The notes: a model not told the origin generated them from the sequence alone. A stretch of 64,000 nt of DNA from Scilla litardierei (GCA_030789695.1 JAULAV010008793.1:21291-85290); one strand, 5' to 3'. Shown: positions 1 to 10,905, counted from the first letter of the stretch. Numbers and translations are program-made.

Positions 1-136
1 GTGTTGAGATGTCGCTTTGAATATTCTCGTGAAATTGGCGACGATCTCCAATACTGCGCTCACAAATGGTTAGTTCATGAATTATTTATGTTTGCTCATC
101 ATCCAAAACCAAATCCGGGGAGTCCAATATTCAACA
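1..136. repeat. Copia LTR terminal fragment (family C)
   Basis: These 136 bases align end to end with 40885-41020, the terminal part of a complete copia LTR further right; both finish in CAACA and share the stretch around CATCATCCAAAACCAAATCC. The fragment runs off the left edge and abuts gypsy-derived sequence at 137, so a family C copia element seems to have inserted into, or recombined with, the gypsy antisense ORF. The rest of that element lies outside the window. Its orientation is unknown because PBS and PPT are not visible. Confidence 0.85.
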
Positions 137-924
137 CAGGTGACTCTGACAACCACCCCCGTCGCAGCGTCCCCGCTTCCGTCCCCGGGAATCGGAGCAC
201 TATTGGCGAGCCATATGGCTTCCATCGATGTTGCCCCCGGGAGTTCGGTGTTCGTCGACCGAGCCCTGGCCCAGCAGGTGGCCGAGAGCTCCGTCTTCCC
301 CCGGGACCGCAGCACCCTCGAGAAGATTCCCGCCGACAAGGTGTCGGATTCTTTGGTTTGGGCCCTTCAACAGGTTCGGCCCTCTCGCAGTCCTTTCTTT
401 CCCTTCACTCTCTTCTTAGCTCATGTCCCGTTTTCCAGGGGTCGACGCTCACCGTGGAGCTGCAGCGGCGAGCCATCCTCTTGAGGAAGCTGGAGGAGTC
501 CTCCATGAGGGCACAAGAACGAGCCGGGGCGGCGGAGGTAGCAATGGTGGAGGCCCAGATGGAGTCCCGGCATCTCCAGCTCCGTGTGTCCGACCTGGAG
601 GGACGAGTGGGTGATCTCTAGGGAAAGTTGGAGGACGCCCTGCAGTCGGCTGAGGAAGCGGTGGAGTCGTTCCGCCTGGAGAGGGAGGAGCTTCAGAGGG
701 AGTTGTCTGATCGGCGCCAGGTGGCGCGTCTCGCGGAGGAGGTGGAGAGGGGCGTCGTTGGGACCCTGGGGAAGAGAATCCTCGAGGTTCTCAGGGAGGC
801 CTTCGGTAAGTATGAAGACCTTATCGCCCCTCGGATCGTCGACGTCGTCCAGTCTTCCTTCCGGGAATGTGTGGAGCGCGTTCGGCAAGCCCCTCTGCCA
901 GTCGATCCTCCTCACTCCGAGTAG
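137..924 (+). pseudogene. Antisense ORF of Tat-like gypsy element, C-terminal part
   Basis: This reading frame runs opposite to the gag of the same element (2163-3835, minus), in the region between pol and the 3' LTR where Tat-lineage gypsy elements carry an antisense ORF. Exon A (to 373) reads through a segment ending LVWALQQ. Exon B (439-924) encodes a charged, Glu/Arg/Leu-rich coiled coil, ending in PLPVDPPHSE. A 65-bp GT-AG intron joins the two in phase 0. An in-frame TAG at 619-621 interrupts exon B, and the N-terminal half is cut off by the copia LTR end at 136. It is homologous in layout to 34514-36675, whose N-terminal half resembles the Pfam 'putative gypsy type transposon' family (PF04195, from memory). 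The protein's function is unknown. Element and orientation are well supported; the exon model is inference. Confidence 0.72.
374..438 (+). other. Predicted 65-bp intron in the antisense ORF
   Basis: The upstream frame ends in codon CAG at 371-373, followed by GT at 374. A pyrimidine-rich stretch ends in TTTTCCAG at 431-438, and the downstream frame resumes exactly at 439. Both sides are phase 0. The related element has a 67-bp intron at the equivalent place (35225-35291, minus), which supports a real splice unit. Confidence 0.6.
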
Positions 925-1317
925 GGCGAAGTGCCCGAGGACGTGTCCTCCCGAGCCCGGGCCCCCTAAGCTGTCCCTCCCGGCCTTATCCTCAAATTTT
1001 TAAGCATCCGCTTCGCTTTGGGCCAGTCTACTTGAAATGGACCCCGCTATCTCCTTCGGCTTCGCTACCGGTTCCGGGGCCAATAATTGCTGGTTGCATG
1101 GCTGCCAACTTGGGCTAACTACTTTGGGTCTTTTGTCAACCAATTTTGTTCTGTCGGGGTCGACCTTGCTTCTGTAGGCGACGAACTTTGTCATTCGTCG
1201 TGAGTGGATTATCTGTAGAGAGGTCTCTTCGCCTTGATTCCCTGTAAATAAGACACATTTTTGTACCCTGGTTAACTGTTATAAACAAAATTAACTTACT
1301 CGGGCTCCCCGTGTACT
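925..1317. other. Gypsy internal spacer, no gene seen
   Basis: Sequence between the antisense ORF stop and the GC-rich tandem repeats. It contains no convincing reading frame. An AT-richer stretch near 1240-1300 could hold the 3' end of the antisense transcript, but no signal is clear enough to call. Confidence 0.5.
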
Positions 1318-1960
1318 TTGCGTTGCTGCCTTGTTCTTGGCCTAGGACTGGATGACGTTGGCGCTGGCTGGGGGGGTTCTCCCCAGACCTATGAGTGCAG
1401 GAGTCGGTCGGCGAGGGAAAAAGCTCCTCGGCTTAGGACCTGTCGGCGTCCGTGTCTTGGGAGAGTTGCCCCAAGACTTATGGGCGCAGGAGTCGGTCGG
1501 CGAGGGCAAAGCTCCTCGGCTTAGGACCGGTCGGCGTCCGTGCCTGTTGGAGGAACTGCCCCAGACTTGCAAGCGCAGGAGTCGGTCGGCGAGGGCAAAG
1601 CTCCTCGGCTTAGGACCGGTCGGCGCCCGTGCCTGCTGGGGGAACTGACCCCAGACTTTATGAGCGCTGGGGTCGGTCAGCGAGGGCAAAGCTCCTCGGC
1701 TTAGGACCGGTCGGCGTCCGTGTCAGCTAGGGGAACTGCCCCTAGACTTATGAGCGCTGGAGTCGGTCGGCAAGGGCAAAGCTCCTCGGCTTAGGACCAG
1801 AGCGCGGGAGTCGGTCGGCGAGGGTAAAGCTCCTCGGCTTAGGACCGGTCGGCGTCCGTGCCTGCTGGGGGAACTGCCCCCAGACTTATGAGCGCAGGAT
1901 TCGGTCGACGAGGGCAAAGCTCTTCTTCCTCCTCTAGTGAGGCGGTGGTCCCCATTCTTT
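1318..1960. repeat. GC-rich tandem repeat, about 90 bp per unit, in gypsy internal region
   Basis: The core GTCGGTCGGCGAGGGCAAAG recurs with starts near 1403, 1492, 1581, 1672, 1762, 1810 and 1900, so the period is 89-91 bp with one copy shortened to 48 bp. Each unit contains short self-complementary pieces (GGGGGAACTGCCCCC; GAGGGCAAAGCTCCTC) that could fold into hairpins. It lies between gag and the antisense ORF, the position occupied by an 81-bp repeat in the related element at 33740-34330. Open frames through it (1352-1648, 1342-1689) follow from the 90-bp period and are not taken as genes. Confidence 0.9.
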
Positions 1961-2162
1961 TGCGCTATTGGTGACACGTCAATTCCGTCGGGGATTTAAG
2001 AAAAGACAAAAAGGGAATGCATTTGTACTCTCAAGAGTCCTGCCGGACTGGTACATTTGGAGGAAAAGGAAAAAAGGAAATGAAGCTAGACAGAGGGATG
2101 TAAACCTAGATAACTCCCTCTTACTAGGCTGCAACCGGGGGAAGAGACATCGCCCGCTTACT
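1961..2162. other. Junction where gypsy pol is missing
   Basis: Gag ends at 2163 (minus) and the next recognisable sequence on that strand is the tandem repeat. No protease, reverse transcriptase, RNase H or integrase is found in these 200 bp, so the whole pol gene is absent. The segment has no recognisable coding content. Confidence 0.6.
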
Positions 2163-3835
2163 CTATGATGCGGAGGGGACCTTGGATGGTGTTGACCTTC
2201 TTCCCCTTGTCTGGCTGTGTGGAGGTCCCTTCTCCGTGGGCCGGCTCGTCGGCCTGGTTCCTGGCGTGCCCCGGCTCATCAGCTTCTCGATATCCTTCTT
2301 CAAATGCCAGCAGTCTTCAGTGTCATGGCCATCGTCCTTATGGTACTTGCAGTACTTCTCCCTGTTCTTCCCACCTCTTTTAGCCTTCGGTGGGGGGCGA
2401 TCAGCTCGCTCTTCCTTCTGTACTTGGGTGAGGATGGCGTCTGGGGTGGTGTCCCTCGTGCTTTCTCCCCGCTGTCTGTTCCTCGGCCTCTTCTCGGTCC
2501 GGTACCCTTCGGGACTGCCTCGTCCGCCGTCGCCGCGCTTGGTCCCTCGAGTGGCTTTTCCTGCATCCTCGGCCAAGGCCTCCTCGGTTAGCATGAAGCG
2601 TTCGGCCCTCGCCATGATCCCGGGGAGGTCCTTAGGGGGATCGTTGTGTAGGGACTTCTTGAGGCCTCTGTGGCGAAGCCCTTTCTTAAGGGCCGTCTGG
2701 ACCACCAGGTCAGGAGGGCTGTTCACGTTCAGCCTTTCCGCATTGAAGCGGCGCATGAACTGTCGGAGCAGCTCGGACGGGCCTTGTACTATGTTGAACA
2801 GATGTTTAGCACCAGGCTTGATCTGCCTCCCCGCCATGAACTGCTTGCAGAACAACTGGGCGAGTTCCTCGAAGCTGTCGATGGAATGTCCGGACAGGCT
2901 GTGGTACCAGGTCCTCGCCGCTCCCCTGAGAGTAGAATAGAAGCCCCGGTAAAGCAGGTCATCGTCAGCTCCCTGGAAAGAAATGTCCCCCTCATAGTCC
3001 ATCACGTGGTGTCCCGGGTCCCCTATCCCGTCGTACTTTCCCAGCACCGGGATCCTGAATCGAGAGGGGACCCGTGCGTCGGTTATTCTCCGTGATAAGG
3101 GGCACCGGTCTCCGTGGATGCCCCCGGGGATGCGGCAGTGGCCTGCCTCTGGCTCGTTCGGGGGTGGAGGGAGCACAGGCGCCAGCGGGGCCGGCTCCAC
3201 GGCCCTCGCCACGCTGGGGGTCGGGCTGACCCGGCGCTCTCGACTCCTCCTGCGGGAGCTCCTGCTCCGCCGTGATCGATCTCTTGAGTGGTGTCGTTCG
3301 CTTCTCCTGCGGCGGGACGACTGTGACCGACGAGATGATGCCGTCATTGATTCGCCCTCCGTCCCTTCGGTTTCTCGTCGGCTCCTTTCACGATAAGGGG
3401 AGGAGGCGCGTGACCTCGCCTGACGGGAGCCGGACCGCGTGAACCGACGTTCTGTGTTCGGTTTCCGGGTCCCGTGGTCGTCGACCACGGCGGACCGCAA
3501 GTGCGGGGGCCCCCCGCCCATCGATGGCTATCGTCCAACGTGCCTCCGTTGGACGGCGCGGGGCCGACGAGCTGCTGTACCGTCGCGACCAACGTCTGGA
3601 GGCTCGCGTTGGTCTCCTGAGCCAGGGCGCGGAGCTGTCCCTGCGTGGCTAGTTCTGAGCCACCGGTCTCTTCGGTTGAGTGGGCGGGGTGGCCGCCGAC
3701 GGGTGTGTCCTTGGGGTTGCCGTTTGATGCGCCATTCCCCTCCTCTGGGATGGGGGTCATGCGCTTCCTTCCATTGCTGGCTCGTGCCATTGTAGGTGTG
3801 GTTTGCTTCTTCGTGGGACGGTTTTCGTTTCCCAC
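2163..3835 (-). pseudogene. gag: Gag of Tat-like Ty3/gypsy retrotransposon, frameshifted
   Basis: Reading starts at 3835 (MGNENRPTKK) close to the PBS and 5' LTR, as expected for gag. The first frame (3835-3344) carries a low-complexity N-terminus. The second frame (3521-2163) carries a basic Arg/Ser-rich stretch, then a Retrotrans_gag-type domain (AARTWYHSLSGHSIDSFEEL, then QFMRRFNAERL), then a zinc-knuckle-like CKYHKDDGHDTEDC about 60 residues from the end. The two frames overlap and read the same conserved segment after DDSHRW in different phases, so a one-base indel in the C/G run near 3510 explains the split. A second phase change is likely near the gag/protease border. Gag would form the virus-like particle. 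The copy is dead, and pol is missing downstream. Confidence 0.9.
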
Positions 3836-3846
3836 AAACGGCGCCA
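3831..3846 (-). other. Primer binding site of the gypsy element
   Basis: On the minus strand the LTR ends at 3849, then after two bases comes TGGCGCCGTTTGTGGG. This is the TGGCGCC-type PBS usual in Tat/Athila gypsy elements, where a tRNA 3' end primes minus-strand DNA. It fixes this LTR as the 5' LTR and the element as minus-strand. Confidence 0.85.
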
Positions 3847-3848
3847 GA

Positions 3849-4807
3849 TGTTTCAGAGTGTTTTCTCACTACAAAGCGTTGACCGTGGACAACCCGGTCA
3901 ACGTGGTCAAGGGGCCCGCTTGGGTCCCTCGTGAGCTTCGAGTCGGTGCAGATGGGGCGAGGGGGAGCCTCGGCCCTGGTTGGACGCTCGGCCTCGGACG
4001 GTTGCGCACGGACTTGGAGGTAGGACGACGAGGGGTAGCCTCAGTCGTCCAGCTGGATGCGTGGTCGGCGAAGGGCGAGGGGAAGCCTCGGCCCTGGGCG
4101 AGACGCTCGGCCTCGGTAGGATGTGCTCGGCCTCGGCGGTCGGACGATGAGGGGAGCCTCACTCGTCCAGCTGGGTGTGCGGTCGGCGGGGGGCGAGGGG
4201 GAGCCTCGGCCCGTTGATCAGATGTCCTCCTGCGCAGACGAGAACGCTCGTCAGGGGGCCGGACCTTGGTTCCGGCCAAATCCCCTCTGATGCCTAAGTC
4301 AGACAAAGATCTGAAAGAGGAGGCCCGGCGGAGACGGTTCGACTCGTGAGGAGATCGGAACGGCGTCTCACGGCGCGAGCGGGGGAGGAAGGAGATGGAA
4401 AGGAGGAACTAGGTCGTTGATGGAGTACCTTAGGCTTTAGATACCTGAGATGCGGTCCCTTGCTTCGTCGTCCTCCTAGCCCCTTTTAAAGAGCTCCCAG
4501 CGTGATTGCCTCGGACCCACTTCCCTCGCCCGCCCTCAATCGTGCCCCCTCAATCCGCCCCCCGTCGCCGCCCCTTGCGCCATGCCCGCACCTCCCCATT
4601 ACCGTCATTTAGTGGTCGCGGAACCGGGGGAGCGGTTATCACAGGAGTGGGCGAGTGACCAGCGGGTACCGGGGCCGGGTCGGATCGATAGTAGGGGGGT
4701 CCCTTAGTAGGTCTTGTAAAACGGGCCGGTATACGTAGATGGGCTCCCGGCCAGCAGTTGGGCTTCTGGGCTCGTGTCTTTTGGGTCTCGGTCAAATAGG
4801 CGTAACA
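3849..4807 (-). repeat. 5' LTR of the left gypsy element (959 bp)
   Basis: On the minus strand it begins TGTTACGCC and ends CTGAAACA (TG...CA). It is homologous to the LTR at 36997-37896, which begins TGTTACGGC and ends CCCGTAAACA. Its outer edge abuts satellite 1 at 4808, so this is the insertion boundary. A TTTAAAAGGGG stretch on the minus strand near 4482-4495 is a possible TATA-like core promoter. The matching 3' LTR is not in the window, so the target duplication cannot be checked. Confidence 0.9.
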
Positions 4808-7800
4808 ATGTTGATCTTCCAGTTCCAACAGACATTTTTGCGGATTTTTTTGAGCTCTATGTTTTTCTACATTTTCTGAAAGACATGTATCTTTAGATTA
4901 AATGATATGATTTTATTAGCCAAATTTTGTCTTCCCTTATTTTTCAGTTGAAATGTCGATCTTTCGCTTCCAACAAACATTTTTAACGGATTTTTCTGAG
5001 CTCGGGGCTATTTTCTATATTTTATTAAAGATACGGCTCTTTTTATTAAATGATATGATTTTTGTAGCCTAATTTTGTCTTCTAATATTTTTCCCTTGTA
5101 GATGGTGATCTCTTGCTTCCAAGGATATTTTTGCGGATATTTCTGAGCTTGGGACTATTTTGGGTAAATGACATTAAAATACCCTAACGTTTGGGCCATT
5201 TTCACTTATATACCCTATCGTTCATTTTGGTAAACTTTGATACCCAAATCTAAATTTGATGTAGGATTGGAGGAGGAAATATTGTCTGAAGAGGATGCTG
5301 AAAACACTGTGCATCCCAGACATAGGAAGACTGATGGAATGCATGTATTTGGAGGCCTATTCAGACAATATTTCCTCCTCCAATCCTACATCATATTTAG
5401 ATTTGGGTATCAAAGTTTACCAAAATGAACGATAGGGTATATAAGTGAAAATGGCCCAAACGTTAGGGTATTTTAATGTCATTTACCCGACTATTTTTCT
5501 ATATTTCTGAGAAGTTATAGATCTTTTATTAAATGATATGATTTTTTGACCTAATTTTGTCTTCCTTTTTTTAATTGAAGATGGCAATCTCCTATTTTCA
5601 ACGGACATTTGTGCGGATTTTTCTGAGCTCTAGGCTATTTTCTAAATTTTCTGGAAGATAGGATTATTATATTAAATGATATGATTTTTATAGCCTAATT
5701 TTGTCTTCTATTTTTTCGATGAAGATGGCGATTTCCCGGTTCCAACTGATATTTTTGCAGCTTTTTATGAGCGCAGTGCTATTTTTCTACATTTTCGGAA
5801 AATTCTACATGTTTTTATTAAATGATATGATTTTAGGATTAAATTTGTATTCTCTTTTTTTATTGAAGGTGGCGATCGCCCAGTTCCAACTGACATATTT
5901 GCGGATTTTTCTGAGCACTGGGATATTTTCTAAATTTTTTGTAAGATATAAATCTTTATATTAAATGATATGATTTTTATAGCCTATCTTCCCTTATTTT
6001 TCATTTGAAGATGGCGATCTTCCAGTTCCAACTGACATTTTTGCGTATTGTTTAAGCTCGATGCTATTTTCTACATTTTATGGAAGATATAAAACTTTTC
6101 ATTAAATAATATGATTTTTATAGCCTACATTTATATTCTCTTATTTTTTTCAGTTGAAGATGGCGATCTCCTGGATTCAACGGACATTTTCACAGATTTT
6201 TCTTAGCTTGAGACTATTTTTCTACATTTTCTTGAAGCTATGTTTCTTTTTAGGAAATGAAATGAAGTATTGGCCTAATTTTGTCTTCTCTTTTTTTAAT
6301 TTGAATATGGCAATCCACCTATTCCAACAGATATTTTGCTAATTTTAATAAGCTCGGTGATATTTTCTACATTTTTATAAATGATATGATTTTTGTAGCA
6401 TACATTTGTCTTCTCTTATTTTTTTAGTTGAAGAAGGAGATCTCCCGGTTCCAATGGACATTTTTGCAGATTTTTCTTAGCTTGATTCTGTTTTTCTACA
6501 TTTTCTGAAAGATAAGGATCTTTGAAATGATATGATTTTTTTGGCCTAATTTTGTCTTCTCTATTTTTGAGATGAAGATGACGATCTTCATGTTCCAACG
6601 AACATTTTTGTGGATTTTTCTAAGCTCTAGGATTTTTTTACATTTTCTGTAAGATATGAATCTTTATATTAAATGATTTGATTTTTATTGCCGAATTTTT
6701 TCTACTCTTATTTTTCAGTTGAAGATGGCGATCTTCCGGTTCCAATGAAAATTTTTGCAGATTTTATGAAGCTTAATGTTATTTTCGACATTTTAAGGAA
6801 GATATGAATTTTTTATTAAATGATATGATTTTTATATCCTACGTTTTTCTTCTCTTATTTTTTTCAGTTGAATATTGAGATCTACCGGTTCCCGCAGACG
6901 TTTTTACTGATTTTTGTTAGTTTGGGGAAATTTTTCTTCATTTTATGGAAGATATGGATCATTTTATTAAATGAAATGATTTTTTGGCCTAATGTTGTCT
7001 TCTCTTATTTTTCAATTGAAGATGTCGTTCTCACAGTTCCAACGGAGATTTTTGCGGATTTTTCGACCTAGATGATATTTCTACATTGTCTAGAAGATAT
7101 GGATCTTTTTATTAAATACTATGATTTTTTGGCCTAATTGTATCTTCTCATATTTTTTGGATGAAGATGGCGATCTCCCGGTTCCAACGGACATTTTTGC
7201 GGATTTTTCTGAGCTCCGGGCTATTTTCTACATTTTCTGTATGAAATGTATCTTTAGATTAAATGATATAATTTTTATAGCTGAAATTTTCTTCTCTTAT
7301 TTTTCAGTTGAAGATGGCGATCTCCCGGTTCCTACGGACATTTTCGCAGATTTTATGAGCACGAGGCTATTCTCTACATTTTATTGAAGATACGGCTCTT
7401 TTTATTAAATGATATGATTTTTGTAGCATAATTTTGTCTTCTCTTATTTTTCACTTAAAGACGATGATCTTCTGCTTCCAACGAACATTTTTCTGATATT
7501 TATTAGTTTAGGACTATTTTTCTACATTTTCAGAAAGTTATGGATCTTTTTATTAATTGATAAGATTTTTTGGCATATCTCTTTTTTCAGTTGAAGATTG
7601 AGATATCCCACTTCCATCGGACATTTGTGCGGATTTTTCTAAGCTCCGGGCTATTTTCTAAATTTTCTAGAAGATATATATTTTCATATTAAATGATTTG
7701 ATTTTTATAGCCTAATTTTGTCTTCTCTTTTTTTAGTTGAAGTTGGCGATTTCCCGGCTCCAACGGAAATTTTTGCGGCTTTTTTGAGCTTAGGGGTATT

Positions 7801-8416
7801 TTTCTATATTTTCGGGAAGTTATAGATCTTTTTATTAAATGATATGAAATCTAGGCCTAATTTTTTCTTCTCTTTTTTCATTGAAGATGGCGATTGTCCG
7901 ATTCCAACGGACATTTTTGCGGATTTTTCTGAGCTCCGGGCAATTCTAAATTTTCTGTAAGATATGAATCTTTATACTGAATGATATGATTTTTATAGCC
8001 TAATTTTGTCTTCTCTGATTTTTTTAGTTGAAGATGTAGATCTCCCGGTTCCAATGGCCATTTTTGCGGATTTTTCTAAACTCAAAACTATATTCTACAG
8101 TTTATTGAAGGTATGGAACTTTTTATTAATTGATATGATTTTTATAAACTAAGTTTGTCTTCTCTTATTTTTCCGTTGAATATGGCGATCTTCCGGTTCC
8201 AACGGAAATTTTTGTGGAATTTTTTGAGCTCTGTGCTATTTTCCACATTTTGTGTTAGATATTGATTGTTATATTAAATGATAAGATTTTTATAGCCTAA
8301 TTTTGTCTTATCTTATTTTTTAGATGAAGATGGCGATCTCCCGGTTCCAAGGACATTATTGCGGATTTTTTGAGCGCTGTGCTATTTTCTACATTTTCTA
8401 TAAGATTTGGATCTTA
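4808..8416 (+). repeat. Satellite 1 array, segment 1 (about 148-bp monomers)
   Basis: AT-rich tandem repeat of about 148 bp. Landmarks in each unit, in order: TTGAAGATGGCGATCTCCCG, GTTCCAACGGACATTTTTGC, GGATTTTTCTGAGCTC, CTATTTTCTACATTTTCTGG, ATCTTTTTATTAAATGATATG, CCTAATTTTGTCTTCTC, TTATTTTTCAG. Monomers differ by many substitutions and small indels. The segment is bounded left by the gypsy LTR and right by the LINE, and is interrupted by the MITE at 5162-5488. Short open frames inside cross monomer borders only because 148 is one more than a multiple of three. Confidence 0.97.
5162..5488. mobile_element. 327-bp Mutator-type MITE with 129-bp terminal inverted repeats
   Basis: The left arm starting GGGTAAATGACATTAAAATA is repeated as its reverse complement at the right end. 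By hand the arms match over about 129 bp with one difference, leaving a core of about 69 bp. The flanks are the same nine bases, GACTATTTT (5153-5161 and 5489-5497). A 9-bp duplication with long inverted repeats is the signature of Mutator-like elements. There is no coding capacity, so a transposase must have come from elsewhere. Removing the element and one copy of the duplication restores an ordinary satellite monomer. The near-identical arms suggest a fairly recent insertion. Confidence 0.93.
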
Positions 8417-10905
8417 TTTTTTTGAAAGATAATTAAATTTCATTAATAAGCAAATATAGTACAATATACACCACAGTAAAACATTGATATCTAATCTAAT
8501 CTTGGACGTAGAGGGGAGAGAGGACACATGTGTCGCCATCCCCTACTAGCCAATCCAGAGAGAATCTAAGCTACCGATACATCAAGAGATTACAAGCTAG
8601 GACCAATTTCCCAGGGCTATGCGAAAATTTTGCCTTCCTTCCTTCCAACTGATGGAAGTGCTGAGAACATGGACATCTTCATAAATATATCTGAAAATGA
8701 GGACTTTATGCTTGCCAGAGTTGTTGAACACCCTTCTATTCCTTTCATGCCATGTATGCCATACCACTGAGCAGGTAGCTAGGAGAGCTATACCAGATAT
8801 TTTTGTCTTGCTCTTGAAGCGATCATGTATAAGGGTCACCTCTTCCAATAGAGTCCCAATAGGCCCAGGGGAGAGGCCCAGCTTCAGTCTACATAACTCC
8901 CATAGATATAATGTGAAGGGACATTCAAAAAAAAGATGTTTAATAGATTCCGAAGGATGCTGACATAAAACACATGAGATATTAACAACTGATACGTTCC
9001 GCTTAATGAGATTGTCAGACGTCAGCAACTTATCATTCAAAGCCCTAAGAAGACATGTAGATATTTTAGGGCAGCATTTAGGGAACCAAACCACATCATA
9101 ATAAGGGACAACATGAGACACATGCCGAATAACTTCCTAAGCAGATGTAAGTGAAAATTTTGTGGAAGGCTTCAAATGAAGTGAAGGGAACATGTGATCA
9201 TTATTACCTTCAAAAAGGGCGCTACTAATTGGTTAGAAGCCAAGATAAATTTCCATGTACCTGAATGATCTGGGGATGAAGTAAGATCAATACCACTCAG
9301 GGTGTAAGTTCTTCTCATAAATTTGGCACATAGTGAATCAGAGTGCATAAACCTCCAGAAAAGACGAATCCCTGCAGCTTTGTTAATATCACCAAGTCTA
9401 CGAAGGCCAAGCCCCCTTCCCTTTTGGGCTTGCAGATGCTAGACCAACTCCAGACACACATCTTGTTGTTCCAAAGAAATTTAGCACAAAGTTGCTTAAT
9501 AATAAGAATGACAGAGAGAGGCAGTTTGAAAGAAAGGCTCCAATAGGAAGATAAATTATAAATAATTGAGCGTACTAGTTCAACTCTGCCAGCCAAAGAC
9601 AAGAGCTTGGATGACCAGCCTGCCAAGTATTTCCTGCATTTACCAATAAGAGGGGAGTAGTGCCTCGTCTTGGGGTATGAAATAGATAGGGGTAGACCCA
9701 GGTAGCGAATTGGAAGGGTACCAAGGGGCACCCCAATAGTAGCTGCAATCTCCCGAGAATTCTGGCATCCCTTACTACAGAACAGCTTGCCTTTTCCTTT
9801 ATTAATATGTAATCCCACAACATTACCAAGGGATTCAAAAATATCAGATAGATTTCCCGCAGACCTCTGATCTCCATGGTAGAAAACAAGCAGATCATCA
9901 GCAAAAAGTAGATGTGAGGGTGTCAGAATGGGGTAACTCTTCATAGGTTTGACCAAACCATCGAGAACTGCAAGATCCATCGTGATTGAGAAGAATTCCA
10001 TAACCAAGACAAAAAGGTAAGGAGATAGAGGGTCGCCTTGCCTTATGCCTCGATTACAAGAGAAGAACCCTGATGGGGATCTGTTTATTAGCACATAGAA
10101 AGTAGGGCTAGATATGCACTCCTTAATCCAGACAATCCAACGAGGAGGAAATCCCATGCGATGCATCATGTAGTAGATAAATTCCCTGTTTACCAAGTCA
10201 AAGGCCTTCGTCAAATCAACCTTGAGACATAAACGGCTACCCTTGGGCTTATTGAAGTCTCTAACTAATTCATGGGCTAATAGTAAGCATTCACTAACGA
10301 GACGTCCCTCTAGGAAGGCAGCTTGATTAAGAGATATAATATCAAAGATATCCTTTTGCAACCTGTTACAGAGAACCTTAGAGATAAATTTGTAGAGAAC
10401 ATTACAACATAATATAGGCCTATAGTCATCAAGAGTGGAAGCTGAATCAGACTTCGGCAGTAAATATAGAAAGGTATGGTTGAGTTCTTTGAGGAGTCTG
10501 CCAGAGGAAAAGAAGGATTTCACAGCTCTAATAACTTCACCGCCTACCGTGTCCCAATTCATTTGATAGAAATACACGTTATAGCCATCGGGACCTGGAG
10601 CCTTATCATCACCCATTTGAAAAACTTCAGTCTTAATTTCCAAAGAGCTAATAGGGCACATAAGGCATTCTGCACTAGTGGGTGTCAGCTGCTTCTTAAC
10701 AGGGAAATACGGGAACACATTCTAATAATCAAACTAATTGAAGAGATTTTTATAAAATGCTGGAGCTGTGTTTCGAATATCTGCGCTGCGATCAGAAGGA
10801 GACCCATCAAAGTTAAATAAATGAGTAATGGAGTTCTTGGAATACCTGGCCTTTGTGGCAGAGAAAAAGAAAGCTGTGTTTTTATCTCAATCTGATAGCA
10901 ATGGG
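8417..10905 (-). mobile_element. 5'-truncated L1-type LINE
   Basis: The element reads right to left. Its 3' end is an A run (T7 at 8417-8423 on plus) preceded by TTAATGAAATTTAATTATC, a typical plant L1 tail. Coding sequence begins inside ORF2 near 10890 and no endonuclease domain is present, so the 5' end was lost, as usual for LINE insertions. The right border is blurred because satellite sequence resumes with GGGCTATTTTGCG near 10905. I could not find a convincing target duplication. Confidence 0.9.
8597..10890 (-). pseudogene. LINE ORF2 remnant: reverse transcriptase and C-terminal zf-RVT domain
   Basis: This would be the replicase that copies LINE RNA at the target site. Visible in order: DKNTAFFFSATKARYSKNSI upstream, GPDGYNVYFYQMNWD, NQAAFLEGRLVSECLLLAHE, the catalytic KVDLTKAFD, RQGDPLSPYLFVLVMEFF and the second catalytic box FADDLLVF (9315-10718), then the zinc-binding domain CVLCQHPSESIKHLFFECPF and WHERNRRVF (8597-9121). 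Two stops lie just upstream of NVFPYFP (about 10720-10745). A frameshift near 9400 moves the frame between the RT and zf-RVT parts, and a TAG lies just before the 9121 frame. The endonuclease is missing. Family assignment is secure; the copy is inactive. Confidence 0.93.

Noticed and set aside
1342..1977. ORFs across the 90-bp repeats
   Set aside because: Same reason: the unit length is a multiple of three.
5237..5428. 63-aa ORF with a methionine start
   Set aside because: It lies wholly inside the MITE and is produced by the inverted arms; no domain.
7121..7387. Repeated peptide-like frames in the satellite (VEDGDLPVPTDIFADFS and MKMAISRFQRTFLRIFL patterns)
   Set aside because: They are translations of the 148-bp monomer in two phases; frames break at monomer borders and no long frame survives anywhere in 24 kb.
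8417..10905. Target duplication for the LINE
   Set aside because: I compared the bases left of the T run with the right border and found no convincing match; the right border is itself satellite-like, so I do not call one.
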